From the NCBI GenBank assembly GCA_963971575.1, contig OZ020622.1, forward strand, positions 16,122,879 through 16,186,878: a stretch of 64,000 bases of DNA, read 5' to 3'. Every line of letters starts with the position of its first letter. Within the stretch, counting starts at the first letter, position 1. The DNA is from Liopterus haemorrhoidalis (lineage: Eukaryota > Arthropoda > Insecta > Coleoptera > Dytiscidae). This document shows, piece by piece, positions 33,879-43,359 of the stretch. The notes beneath the pieces are model-generated. The model saw nothing but the letters and a program-made list of their open reading frames with translations, ran no database searches and had not been told where the DNA came from. The translations under genes and the position numbers were made by a program.

Positions 33879-34287
33879 CTCCTTTGCATGGAGTCCTGTG
33901 GGTGCTGTGTTGAGCTCTGTACCCTTTGATCATTTCATATTCTCCTGTGTCTCTCCTTAATGGAAAAGCGATTTCCAGAATATGATCGCATTGTTCCATG
34001 AGAGTTAAGATACCGCGTACTTTTTTCCTCCTGTCTTCAAGACTCATCTTAGGGCTTTTAATATCGGCCACTAATTTATCTTCAACAATCTGACAAGCCC
34101 TATGGAAGAAATATTCAACCATATCAAAGAATTTCGGGTTTGGATGAGTCGGAATATCTTTAAGTCTATCAGGAATTTGATGTTCCGCATAATTACGAGA
34201 ATTCAAAGCGGCTGGTAGTACTTTAAGCAAACCAACGTCCGATTTTAATGGTGTAAGCGTTTTAGCGAGAGATTTAACGTGAAACAT
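33879..34287 (-). CDS. Gdh: Glutamate dehydrogenase, mitochondrial, exon 1
   Basis: Starts at the ATG complement of 34285-34287 and encodes residues 1-136 plus the first base of Gly137. Residues 1-33 (MFHVKSLAKTLTPLK...) are basic, hydroxylated and free of acid residues except D17, as expected of a mitochondrial presequence. Then DRLKDIPTHPNPKFFDMVEY and GYRAQHSTHRTPCKGG, where the substrate-binding K.GG motif begins. The donor is GGAG|GTTTGT. Intron 1 to 8647 is about 25.2 kb. The frame would read on to 33796 in the intron, which is not coding. Across three exons 334 residues are present, about 60% of the usual ~540. Confidence 0.95.
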
Positions 34288-34420
34288 TTTGGTTATGTTT
34301 CTATCTAATATAAAATTAAAATAAAACTACTTTTAAAAACTCGTATAACACGCACACACACAAAATACAACCACACCACGCCGCTAGTTGTTGTAAAGTG
34401 AAAAAAAGAACGTTTATAGT

Positions 34421-34431
34421 ACTTTATATAA
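34421..34431 (-). promoter_or_regulatory. Possible TATA box of the glutamate dehydrogenase gene
   Basis: TATATAAAGT on the minus strand lies about 135 bp upstream of the start codon. This would put transcription start near 34395 and give a ~110-nt leader rich in CACA. No initiator or DPE was identified; AT-rich DNA gives such matches by chance. Confidence 0.3.
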
Positions 34432-34444
34432 TATCTCTACTTCT

Positions 34445-35812
34445 GCCATCTACCGGTGTATAACTCAAATGCAAACACATGATTTGAACACGTGTTGTTT
34501 GATCTAAAATTAAATTATCTATTTTAATTTAATCTAAATACATGGCGTGTTGTACGTATAACTTATTTGTAAAAATAGATTATTGACAATACACATTATT
34601 ATGTTTATAACAATGAGGTAAGTACACGGTTGCGTAAATACGGTGCCCGCTCTACGCCAAGTTTTGGGACTGCTGAATTGGGTACAGTTTGCGTTCAGGG
34701 AATTACCAGGATAGAAAAGGAGAGTTGATCAATACAGCAATGCGGGAAATGTAAATAAAAGGGAACGTATTCACTTGTTTTGACAAATCATCATTGTTAA
34801 AAGAATAACCTTTTTGATAGTCAATGAAACATGCAGTGACTAAATAGTAAAGAAAGTCACATGGTTTTCAACGCTAGTATGAAGCTAGGTCAGTTAGCTA
34901 AACCGGCAAAATTGAACCAAAGAAAAGCGGATAAAGAAAACAATTTTGATAAAACTGCATAACCCATAAGACTTTTTCTTAGGCAGTGGATTTAAAACGT
35001 TTTTAGGTTTGCGTAGATATAATCAAGAAATCCGTATACTGTCACTCACATGTCTGTTTTCTGTCACATGTGGAGTCAGAATCCATAGCTTAATTTATGA
35101 TCCATAGGGGAAACTTTTTAAGATCGCAGCGCCATATGCGGCTAAAGCTGGAACACTCGAGAATGACAATAAATTGTCACTTGTGTATTTGTTTACACAG
35201 TGAAATCGAACACGAGTTATATTTTCCTATTTTTCAAGCTTTTGTGGGTCTTTTTTCTTATATTTTTAATAATATATACTATTCTAAAGAAATTTCAAGG
35301 ACATTTTTAGTATTTCATTGTATTTTTAATTCTTTTTGACTGTCTGTTAATATATATCAACAAAAATACGGTAAATATATTAGTAAAAAATAAAAATCTC
35401 TGCCCTAATGAAGTGGAAGGGCCTTTTAATATATCAACTTGTGATTTAGGCCAATTTTGGGTGGGGTAAGTTCAGTCTTTTCTTGGACGTAGAAAATCGC
35501 TTTTAAAAGTTGCAAGCAAACGCGCATGCATGGGCTTGCATTTTTGGCAGACAACAAAATGAATTGTTTGTTGTCATTATTCGGAAAAATAAAACACAAA
35601 CAACAAAAAAACACGTATTTCTGCATTGAACAAAACAAAACAATGTCACTCTCGTATATTCCAAAAATCGACACCAGATGTCAGGGCGCTTAGGAAGTTT
35701 CCCCTGCAGTAATTTTGATTTATCCGAGTTGAAGTCGGTAAAAATGTACCAACTCCGATTGAATATGAATGGCACTTATTCCCGTTTTTGAAATTGTTAT
35801 AAATTGGTATCT
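34445..35812. other. Region upstream of GDH; possible MITE
   Basis: AGGGGAAACTT at 35106 and its inverted partner AAGTTTCCCCT ending near 35706 bracket ~600 bp and look like hAT-type ends, but no 8-bp duplication is seen. Small frames (35097-35775) look incidental. No gene. Confidence 0.3.
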
Positions 35813-36115
35813 ATTGGCATCTGACACTACCGATAGAGGCGCCACTGCACTGTACATCATGGCGGACGCAGATAGGATATTTTTGACAGGTTCAATGGTA
35901 TCTTCATGTGATATTTATTGAAATTAATTTATTATTCAATATGAGGGTTGCGTTAAATGAAATTTTCCGTTTTCTCAGTACCCAAGTAACCTCTAGGGTT
36001 ATAATTGAAGGTAATAAGGCTTTCTTGCCACGTTTCGGAACACGATGAAAACTTAGGTCTCTTTCACGACCTACCAATTTTAAAGACATTTTTTTTAAAA
36101 ATCGCTATGAAAACA
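35813..36115 (-). pseudogene. THAP-type relic, family 2 copy 2
   Basis: Closely matches 18340-18660. The minus-strand frame keeps GRERDLSFHRVPKRGKKALL but has lost the upstream cysteine pair, so no zinc finger could form. A non-functional fragment. Confidence 0.5.
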
Positions 36116-36299
36116 ACCGTATACAAACTCGACTATCCTCCACCTGCTGGTTGCTCAAAATCTCACTAGAGGCGCTTCAGTTATTGTCAGTTGACAATAT
36201 CTATATCTTTTCTGCAAATATTAAAACTCAACCTTTTCTTGATTGTATTTAATCCATACTGATTATTTCATGAAAATAAACTGTACTTGTCAATTTATA

Positions 36300-36540
36300 A
36301 ACAGAATTAACTCTGTCAAATACCTTGCCGTGATCATAGATCAAAATATTAAATGGGTCTTACATATTCACTATCTCAGAAATCGTTTACGAAAAACCAT
36401 TTACGTCTTTAGAAATTAGGAGAATTTATGTCTGTTAAACTATTGCTTAATTTTTATTATAGTCTTGTACAATCCATACTTACTTATGGCTTAGATGCAT
36501 GGGGAGGTGCAGCTAATACTCATTTGACAAAATGAACTAC
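36300..36540 (+). pseudogene. LINE reverse-transcriptase C-terminal fragment
   Basis: Across frames it reads VKYLAVIIDQNIKW, then HIHYLRNRLRKTIYVF, then a frameshifted VKLLLNFYYSLVQSILTYGL and DAWGGA. K.LGV.ID..L.W..HI......L and Y..LVQSIL.YG are standard motifs after the RT palm in jockey/CR1-type LINEs. Several stops and shifts. Confidence 0.55.
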
Positions 36541-36923
36541 GACTGAAAACATGATTATTAAAACTATATATCGGAATAGTATATTCTGTAACAAGGTTGG
36601 AATAAGAAAATTCGATGCGAGTGGAACATTCCGAGCGCGAGCTGCAGACGAGCGTGAGGAACCACGAGCAACGAATTTTCTCATTCCAACCGAGTCACAG
36701 ACCCTACTTTCTCCACGACCACCAAAAAGAAAAATAAATTAACAAATAATGATTTTAACGAACATTTTATCTTAACAAATAATTTATATTACATAACAAA
36801 TTAATCAATTAATTAAAATATTTTTTTTATTAGTTATTTGTTTAATTTTAATTTAATTTGCCGCACATAGGCCACTATTTTAGGTTAGGAAGTTATGTTG
36901 CATTTATTTAATGTAAACTTTGC
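36541..36923. other. Repeat-like stretch with an inverted GGTTGGAAT motif
   Basis: GGTTGGAATAAGAAAATTCG (36595-36614) faces CGAATTTTCTCATTCCAACC (about 36671-36690). TTTCTCCACGACCACCA at 36710 faces its complement near 37580-37600, and GGAATAGTATA..TATTC...TAACAAG recurs at 37434. This suggests a larger element into which the 36936-37388 insert went. Confidence 0.35.
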
Positions 36924-37000
36924 ATATATCTTAATAAAATAATATAATAGTTAAGTTTATGGGAGTCGGAGAGGGGTAGAAGTATATAAAAAAAAGTTTA

Positions 37001-37038
37001 TTTAACTAAGCTTACGTTTCGATTTTAATAAAATCTTC
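37001..37038 (-). ncRNA. Decayed hammerhead ribozyme, left arm
   Basis: Minus strand: CTTAGGA where CTGAGGA is expected (core G5 lost), an extra A, GATTTT-ATT-AAAATC (stem II), GAAAC intact, GTA, AGCTT. The core lesion predicts no self-cleavage. Confidence 0.5.
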
Positions 37039-37254
37039 CTAAGTTTATTTATTTATTTTAAATAAAATTTTGCGTAACTCATATATTTTTTATTATTTGA
37101 CTTTTTCATATTTAACTGTATTACCATCTATAATCTATCCGTAACAAATAATTATTCATGTATACTTAGTACCTAAACCATTTAGCTGTAGTTTGATAAT
37201 GTATTCGTATAAACAATATTAATTATGTAATTTCTAACTGATGTAAAATCTTTT

Positions 37255-37295
37255 CAGCTCTGAGGAAGATTTGATTAAAATCTAAACGTAAGCTT
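37255..37295 (+). ncRNA. Decayed hammerhead ribozyme, right arm
   Basis: CAGCT, CTGAGGA core intact, an extra A, GATTT-GATTA-AAATC (stem II), then TAAAC where GAAAC is expected (core G12 lost), GTA, AGCTT. The same layout as the intact motifs at 27128 and 38742, with a different stem II and a GTA cleavage triplet. Confidence 0.5.
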
Positions 37296-37400
37296 AGTTA
37301 AATAAACTTTTTTTTTATTTACTTCTACCCCTGTCCGACTCCCATAAACTTAACTATTATATTATTTACGGACATAATTCATCAACATATATATCTTAAT

Positions 37401-37898
37401 GTAACCCTACAAAAACAAAAGGCAACAAGCATGGAATAGTATAGTATTCCATAACAAGTGATGGAATGAAATACACGCAAAATGCATAAGAAGATAAGTG
37501 CTTTAGAATAACATTCCAACTCTTGTGTTAGAATATTAACTTTCTGTAGTCAAAATTGGTTTTAGAATTGTTAAATTCTATAGTGGTCGTGGAGAAACCT
37601 TTTTTTTACTCTACTAATAAATTATTTTTGGAAACAAAATTAATGAATATTAGTCAATTGTCTTTTAACTTTAATAAAATATATTCATAAATGCAACTAC
37701 CCATTCAACTAATATCTTATACGTACAACACTAGAAATGCTGGCCAAGCATTGTTGTATTAATCAATAAAATCAATTGGTCAAAGAAGTAATTTATTTTA
37801 CACCGAAAATTTACAATAACTTCAAGAAATACTTAACAGAAAATAATTTAACGCCAGTGGATAAACATATAATAAAAGTTGCTAAAAATTGGATTTTA
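37401..37898. other. Unassigned AT-rich stretch
   Basis: Contains the second copy of GGAATAGTATA (37434) and the inverted partner of the 36710 motif. No gene. Confidence 0.3.
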
Positions 37899-37906
37899 CA
37901 TGTAGA

Positions 37907-38197
37907 CAGTGGCGGATCTAGCTTTTTGGGGGCCCAGGGCTTAAAAATTCCAAGGGGCCCTACACATGCTCTTCACTTATGTTGATTGTTCTTTAAAGTA
38001 ATATTTTTGTTTTGTTTCCAAATATAAGTGAAGAGCAAAAAAAAGGTCCGCACCTCCAAAATCTAAGTGAAGAGCAAAAGAAAAAGGTCCTCACCTCCCA
38101 AAAAGTAAATAGGTATATGTCCGAGAGGTTGGGGGCCCCTTGCAAATCGTGGGCCCAGGGCTTAAGCCCTATTAGCCCGTATGTAGATCCGCCACTG
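37907..38197. mobile_element. hAT MITE (CAGTGGCGGATCTA), TSD CATGTAGA, carries minisatellite
   Basis: Ends CAGTGGCGGATCTAGC / GTAGATCCGCCACTG, perfect duplications CATGTAGA (37899-37906, 38198-38205). GGGCCCAGGGCTTA occurs in direct copies near both ends. Two minisatellite units sit in the centre, plus a partial inverted unit (GCTCTTCACTT, 37969-37979). Confidence 0.85.
38028..38100 (+). repeat. hAT-borne minisatellite, two units
   Basis: AAGTGAAGAGC-A(n)-GGTCC(G/T)CACCTCC units of ~38 bp, same module as at 28376. Confidence 0.8.
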
Positions 38198-38727
38198 CAT
38201 GTAGACCAAAATAATATAAATGAAATACTTGCGAATAAAATCTAAAATTCTAAATGTAAGTTAAATACTTGTTCAGTTCAACATTTATTATTTTTTTTAT
38301 ATATATAATTTGTTAATATTATAAAAATTAATACTTAAATTTAATCATAAGTCAATAGAATAATTACTAATTAAACTTTAATTTATTGTAGATACCACGC
38401 GCATACCTAACGGTATTTGTGGTGTACGCCCCTATATTTGAATTTTCATTTTAGGGTGCGATTGCTCTTTATTGCTTTTCTTTTGTACTTCATTGTACTT
38501 TTTTTGTATCTCTTGTGTATTTGTTTTTATTATGTATAAATAAGAGATTATTATATTATATTATTATATATCATATTTTAAACCTATGCGTACGACTTTG
38601 TTTATGAAGTATAATCAGTTAAGATTTCATTTTATTTTAAGTTTGACATAATAGAAAATAAGCATTGTTTTTTCAGTTGTCCATCCAAAGTTTTATGACT
38701 ATCTACGAGATTCATGTTATCTTTAAT

Positions 38728-38865
38728 TTCCCTTTATGTAGCAGCTCTGATGAAGGAATAAACTATTCCGAAACTGGTCAGCTGTAGATAGTTGTTTTTA
38801 TTTATGTCCGATACCCGTACAACCTTCCCACTTTTATTCATTACGGACACGACCATCTCCACATC
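38728..38865 (+). mobile_element. Solo Penelope-like unit with hammerhead ribozyme
   Basis: 138 bp flanked by 12-bp duplications GTTATCTTTAAT (38716-38727, 38866-38877). It begins 14 bases before the ribozyme and ends with ATTACGGACACGACCATCTC and CACAT. The sequence after the ribozyme matches the arms of 26566-27219 closely (TGTAGATAGTTGTTTT). The smallest complete insertion of the family here. Confidence 0.75.
38742..38784 (+). ncRNA. Hammerhead ribozyme in solo unit
   Basis: CAGCT, CTGATGA, extra A, GGAATA-AAC-TATTCC, GAAAC, TG, GTC, AGCTG: all core positions present. Cleavage predicted between 38779 and 38780. Confidence 0.8.
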
Positions 38866-38884
38866 GTTATCTTTAATACCAATA

Positions 38885-39265
38885 TTTTAAAAAGTAAGTA
38901 ACACAAATGGGTCCTCAATTACAACACCCAAAAGCTCAGGTGGGAAAAGCTGACGTGACTTAATTGTATTTGTAATTAAACAGGCAAGAGTACTAAAAAA
39001 ATGTTTCAATAAAAGTTTTCTATTTAAAAATCCAATCAACGACGACGCTTCACCAGACCTTTTTATTTCAAAGTTACTTTCATTTTCTCCTACTTCTTGT
39101 TTTGCCTGAGTGACGAGAATATATAAAATATCACTAATGGATAACGCATAGCCACTTAGCACTGATTATTAATTCCTCCCCCCCAACTTCGAACGTCCAA
39201 TATTTTTCGAATAAAAAGCATAGCACCTGCGCTAAGATAATAAAGGGAGGAGTCGGTGTTGAAGG
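38885..39265 (-). repeat. Repeat shared with 28930-29530
   Basis: The minus-strand frame 38887-39162 reads SISDILYILVTQAKQEVGEN and LLGVVIEDP; I recognise no domain. The nucleotide match to 28930-29530 includes the TAAAGGGAGGAGTC end. Confidence 0.4.
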
Positions 39266-39316
39266 TAACAAAAATTTTGGAGCCAGTGGTAACAAAACTT
39301 CCAGTCAGATATGATG

Positions 39317-39723
39317 TAGGAATGACGAGAATTAGAAATTTCTGAAACCGGGTACCCGCCACAATTACCCGCATTATACCCATTACCCGTTAATTACCCA
39401 CTACCAGTTAGTTACCCACTACAATATTTGGATATACAGTATATTTTTCAATTTTGTCAATCTCCAAAATATAAGTAATGAGCAAAAAAAAGGTCGTCAC
39501 TTCCAAAATCCAAGTGATGAGCAAGAAAAAGGTCCTCACTTCCAAAATCCAAGTGATGAGCAAAAAAAGGTCTTAACCTCAACTGATACCCGTTAATTAC
39601 CCACTACCTATTAATTACCCGTGAGTTAACGGGTAATGGGTAGATAACGGGTAGTGGGAATTCAAACTCGGAACCGGGTAGAACCTTAAGGTGTCGGGTA
39701 GCGGGTACCCGACGTCATTCCTA
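39317..39723. mobile_element. hAT MITE (TAGGAATGACG), TSD ATATGATG, carries minisatellite
   Basis: Perfect inverted ends TAGGAATGACG with duplications ATATGATG (39309-39316, 39724-39731). The arms are made of TTACCC/GGGTAA repeats (ACCCGTTAATTACCCACTAC). Three minisatellite units in the centre. Confidence 0.8.
39468..39580 (+). repeat. hAT-borne minisatellite, three units
   Basis: AAGTGATGAGC-A(n)-GGTCCTCACTTCCAAAATCC units; a GATGAGC variant of the module at 28376. Confidence 0.8.
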
Positions 39724-39736
39724 ATATGATGTCGAC

Positions 39737-40048
39737 CAGGGCCGGCGTTAGGATTTAGCGGTAGGATTAGCATGTGCGAGAAGAGCAAAAAAAAGTCTTC
39801 ACCTGCCAGGTCCAAGTGAGGAGCAAAAGAAAAAAAAAGGTCCTCATCTCCATGCGCGGGGCCTGTTGTTGACCGCGAGGCCTCCTGTTCAGATTCAAGT
39901 GAGGAGCAAAAAAAAGGTCCTCATATCCACGCGCGGGGCCAGCTGTTCAGATCTAAGTGGAGCAAAAAAAGAACCTCGTCCCTATGCGCGGGGCCTCTGG
40001 TTGAACCGCGGGGCCATGTGCCGCTGCACATGCCTCGCGCCGGCCCTG
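39737..40048. mobile_element. hAT MITE (CAGGGCCGGCG), TSD ATGTCGAC, carries minisatellite
   Basis: Ends CAGGGCCGGCG / CGCCGGCCCTG, perfect duplications ATGTCGAC (39729-39736, 40049-40056). It inserted across the right duplication of the previous MITE, overlapping it by three bases. GCGCGGGGCC repeats alternate with minisatellite units. Confidence 0.85.
39780..39985 (+). repeat. hAT-borne minisatellite, about four interrupted units
   Basis: AAGTGAGGAGC-A(n)-GGTCCTCAT units, separated by GCGCGGGGCC-TGTTGTT-type spacers. Confidence 0.75.
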
Positions 40049-40056
40049 ATGTCGAC

Positions 40057-40091
40057 AACAACTGTGGAGTTTCACCGACTCCACAGTTGTT
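40057..40091. repeat. Perfect 14-bp hairpin, 7-nt loop
   Basis: AACAACTGTGGAGT (40057-40070) and ACTCCACAGTTGTT (40078-40091) around TTCACCG. No run of T follows that would suggest a Pol III terminator. Confidence 0.7.
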
Positions 40092-40424
40092 CTTTAAAAT
40101 AGAAATTGTGGCCAAACAACTGGACAAAGTCGGAGATGGATTTATGATTTTAGTAATCAATAATTAGGGTTAAAAAATGCAGGTTTTTGAAAGGAAAACT
40201 CAAAATCCTCTCAAAATTTAGCGTCCTAATCTACAATTTACACAGCCGTAGTAAAAAATGAAATACTGTTTAGGGATATCAATGAAAATTCATTAATTCT
40301 CGATATATATATTTTTTAAATTTAATGTAGGGTTCTAAATGAAAGTTATTAGCACTTCAATTAAAGGAGCTGAATCCAAACAAGCATAGGTTCCGAGAAT
40401 CGTTTCGAAAGAGTTGTATTGAAA

Positions 40425-41265
40425 ACTGACCCGCTCGAATACGCAGTCTGGTGGTCAAATATTGTACTAGGTGCTCTAGTACTATTAGAACTTATTACAT
40501 ATGTTCTAGTGTTGAATTTTTGTTAGAATGTCGATAGAAGTTGTGAAAAACTATAAAAGTAGAACAAATTGTAGTATTTTTGGCTGTCTTTCAAGACAGG
40601 ACAAATATAAGCATCATAGTTGTTTTCCTTTCTTAAGAAAAATGGAGGGAAAGTTAATATTAAGTCTAGATTGGGAAAAGATTTGGTTATGGACAGGAGG
40701 AAGGCATGGGAATATATTTTGAGTTAAAATAACTGATACTATTCGAGTTTGTTCATTACATTTGTCGCAGAAAAACAAAACTGTACTAATATGCTTGCAC
40801 TTGCAAGTTGTATATTTAACTTTTAGCTGCTCTTGTCCAACTAAAATTAATTTTATTTCATGAGGCAATGAACATAATGCACTTGTTTCCAAACAGAATC
40901 CATATATTGTAAATTCAGATGACACACACTCAGATGTACCACATAAAATCAGTGACGGACTTTCGCCTTAGACAAAAAAGATATTTATCTTGGGCCGGAT
41001 TTGGGAGGTGAGGACCTTTTTTTTTAAATTAAACTTTAAATACTGTAATTTGATACACCTTCTGTTATACACCACGATACATGAGTAGCGCTTAAACATT
41101 AAAAATTTTCGCAAATATTTACTAGCATTTTCATAAAATATAAATGTACTGTGCTTAAATTAACCTGTTCGTTATTAGCATATTGACAGCAGAGTACTAC
41201 AGACAACAGTCATATTGCCTTGGAGCACAGCGCCGCTACTGTTAATGTCACTTCTCAATTGTTTT
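40425..41265 (+). pseudogene. P-element-like relic with THAP-type zinc finger (copy 2)
   Basis: Closely matches 12007-12790. The frame 40528-40722 encodes NCSIFGCLSRQDKYKHHSCF, then FLRKMEGKLILSLDW and WLWTGGRHGNIF before a stop. The CxxH half (RVCSLHLSQK) follows in another frame near 40745. C-x4-C...W...C-x2-H is the THAP layout. A hAT scrap with one minisatellite unit interrupts it at about 40951-41035. Confidence 0.55.
41003..41030 (-). repeat. hAT-borne minisatellite, one partial unit
   Basis: Minus strand: A(9)GGTCCTCACC and TCCCAAATCC. It lies just inside a CAGTGACGGACTTTCGCC sequence at 40950 that resembles a hAT end. The right end is not clear. Confidence 0.5.
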
Positions 41266-41447
41266 CCCGCCCTTTGCCGAGGTCTTGACGCCGTGGCCCG
41301 ACCAGATTCTGTCACGAGGTATTTTCGTTCAAATAAATTTGTATACCATATAAGACATTTAGTATAAAAATTTATTATAGTATAAATTGTTGCGGGCCAC
41401 AAAAATGAAAGAATTGGGATGCATGCGGCCCACGAGGTTGACACTCC
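41266..41447. repeat. Right end of a hAT element
   Basis: Ends GCGGCCCACGAGGTTGACAC then TCCTTG; the reverse complement, CAAGGAGTGTCAACCTCG, resembles the common hAT terminus CAGGGGTGTCAACC. Left end missing. Confidence 0.4.
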
Positions 41448-41948
41448 TTGTCTATTGGAAACTTATAAAATCAATCACATAAGATATTTGGGATTAAAAA
41501 ACATTTTTATATAACATAACATAAATGTATTTCAAATTTTAAAAATAAAAAATCGATAAAAATGTACAATACAGATATTTAACAAAACAATTTCCACATT
41601 TTTTACAGTTGATCAATAATTAAAAACGTTTTGACTAGTAGAAGCTCTCAACAATAAACTACCAGTCCTAAAAAAATTATATAATGCGCTCAAAAAACAC
41701 TGAACAAACCTCAAAATTTGATACTCAACATTAAAACAACTTAATTATGGCGTAAATCATGAAAGATGGCCAGTTAGGAAATATACTGTCTAACTTGATT
41801 ATAATACGAATTTTCAACACCTAAAAATCAGTTGAAACTTATACGCCAGATAAAAAAACAGGGAGTTTAGTTTTTTTAGATGTATATTTTTTACAATATT
41901 CCCATAACAATATTATGTTTGTATGTTCGTATGTATACATGTACAGTA

Positions 41949-42510
41949 CCTAGACAAAATATTATAACCACTTATGATTTTTTAAAAATTCATTGTTTTA
42001 CACAAAATCAACAAAATGGTAATACACCAATTTTATTTTTATTTTGTATTTTATTATTTCAAATTATTTTAGTACATGTATAAAATGTTTTTTAATATTT
42101 TGTGTTGCCCCCATTTGCTTTTATTACTGCCGCAATTCTTCGAGGCATACTCTCAATACATGCCCTAATACAGTTTTCAATATCTGGAGAGCCATGCCAT
42201 ACTTTTTTAATATTATCTATTAAAACTTGTTTATTAGTATTATTTAAATCATCAACAAGTTTTTTCAGGAGGTTCCAAACATTTTCGATGGGATCGATAT
42301 CTGGCGAATTACCTGGCCAGGACAAAATCGGTACTTTTTGTTCTTGCAAATCAGTCTCAGAATAAAAATACAGAGTTGAAGATGTTTAAAATAGCTTATC
42401 TTTTAATAAATACACGATATGTTAAAGAAATAAATAAAGTAGCATATGATTATGTCGGCATTTTTAATAAACAGTTGTTTTTGTAAATGATTATAATATT
42501 TTGTCTAGGT
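41949..42510 (-). mobile_element. Short Tc1-like element
   Basis: Inverted ends CCTAGACAAAATATTATAA(C/T)CA; TA precedes the left end (41947-41948) and a TTA follows the right. 562 bp containing only the transposase C-terminus. It lies next to a family B MITE. Confidence 0.7.
42092..42349 (-). pseudogene. Tc1 transposase C-terminal part
   Basis: 85 residues: MQEQKVPILSWPGNSPDIDP, then IENVWNLLKK and SMPRRIAAVIKANGGNTKY. WPGNSPDIDPIENVW includes the third catalytic residue (Glu) of the DD34E triad. The first two Asp and the DNA-binding domains are deleted. Confidence 0.75.
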
Positions 42511-42517
42511 TATTTCT

Positions 42518-42905
42518 TTGCTTTAAGCGGAACTAAATGGGAATTTCGTTCTTTTAGGTTGTAACGACAAGGGACCTTGCATGGGTTATTTCATATTTCA
42601 AGTTGGTATGTGAACATTTAAAATTCCAACAGTGAAACCATGGAAACGAATGACATTTGTTATAAATTATAACACATTTTTACATATTTTGAAGACAAAA
42701 AAACTGGGAAATTTTTATTAAGTATGACACAAAAAAACAAAATGTCCTGAAAAGGACATTTTTTAATGACAGTCAATTTAATCTAGAATTTACAATGTGA
42801 GTACGATTTACAAAACTTAAACAAAACGACCAAATATCCGATTTAATAGATAAAAATTACTAGATTTCAAAATCTAGTTCTGCCTAAAGGTTTGGAATAG
42901 CCTAT
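42518..42905. repeat. Family B MITE copy
   Basis: TTTAAGCGGAACTAAATGGG at the left and AGATTTCAAAATCTAG...GGTTTGGAATAGCCT at the right; closely follows 5930-6310 along its length. Confidence 0.6.
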
Positions 42906-43359
42906 ATGTATGTTACATCAAAAGTAAAGAAAGACTGTACCGCTTTAAAAACAAAATATACCAGTATGTACAAAATGTTTTGATAACAATTCCCTAAAAA
43001 CATAAATGCTTAGAGCTATGCACGTATTTATCATACGCAAGTCTGGTTTGCAACGTGTTCAGAAAATCTTTCCGCAGACTGGAGCCTCTTTATTATGCCT
43101 TAAAACTTCATAATTTTAGCGTTTAGTCAGTCAGATTAATCCGAGAGATCTAAGTGCTCCCGATCCGTTCGTAAAGTCAATCGGATCGTACATAATAGCT
43201 TATTTTTAGACCATCTGAGTGATCTGTCAGAGCGCCAAGAGCATTTCTAAATAATCTTATGATCTAGCAGATTTGCTGGGATACATTTTGTGGTGGGGGT
43301 TATCGTGAATAAATTTGAATCACAAAGCCAATAGACCATATTAGTAACTACGTCACAGA

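Larger units (their letters stand above)
36936..37388. mobile_element. Second Penelope-like inverted insert with decayed hammerheads
   Basis: Arms 36938-37040 and 37250-37363 are inverted copies sharing AGTTAAGTTTATGGGAGTCG, AGGGGTAGAAGT and CTAAGCTTACGTTT. Flanked by 12-bp duplications ATATATCTTAAT (36924-36935, 37389-37400). After the right arm comes TTTACGGACATAATTC, echoing the ACGGACA tail of the insert at 26566. Each arm has a hammerhead-like motif broken at a different core base. No coding frame. Confidence 0.65.

Noticed and set aside
37255..37295. Calling the right-arm motif an active hammerhead
   Set aside because: The GAAAC core reads TAAAC; activity is not expected, so it is listed as decayed.
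39468..39985. CRISPR-like array
   Set aside because: Units are contiguous minisatellite repeats without unique spacers, inside eukaryotic MITEs.
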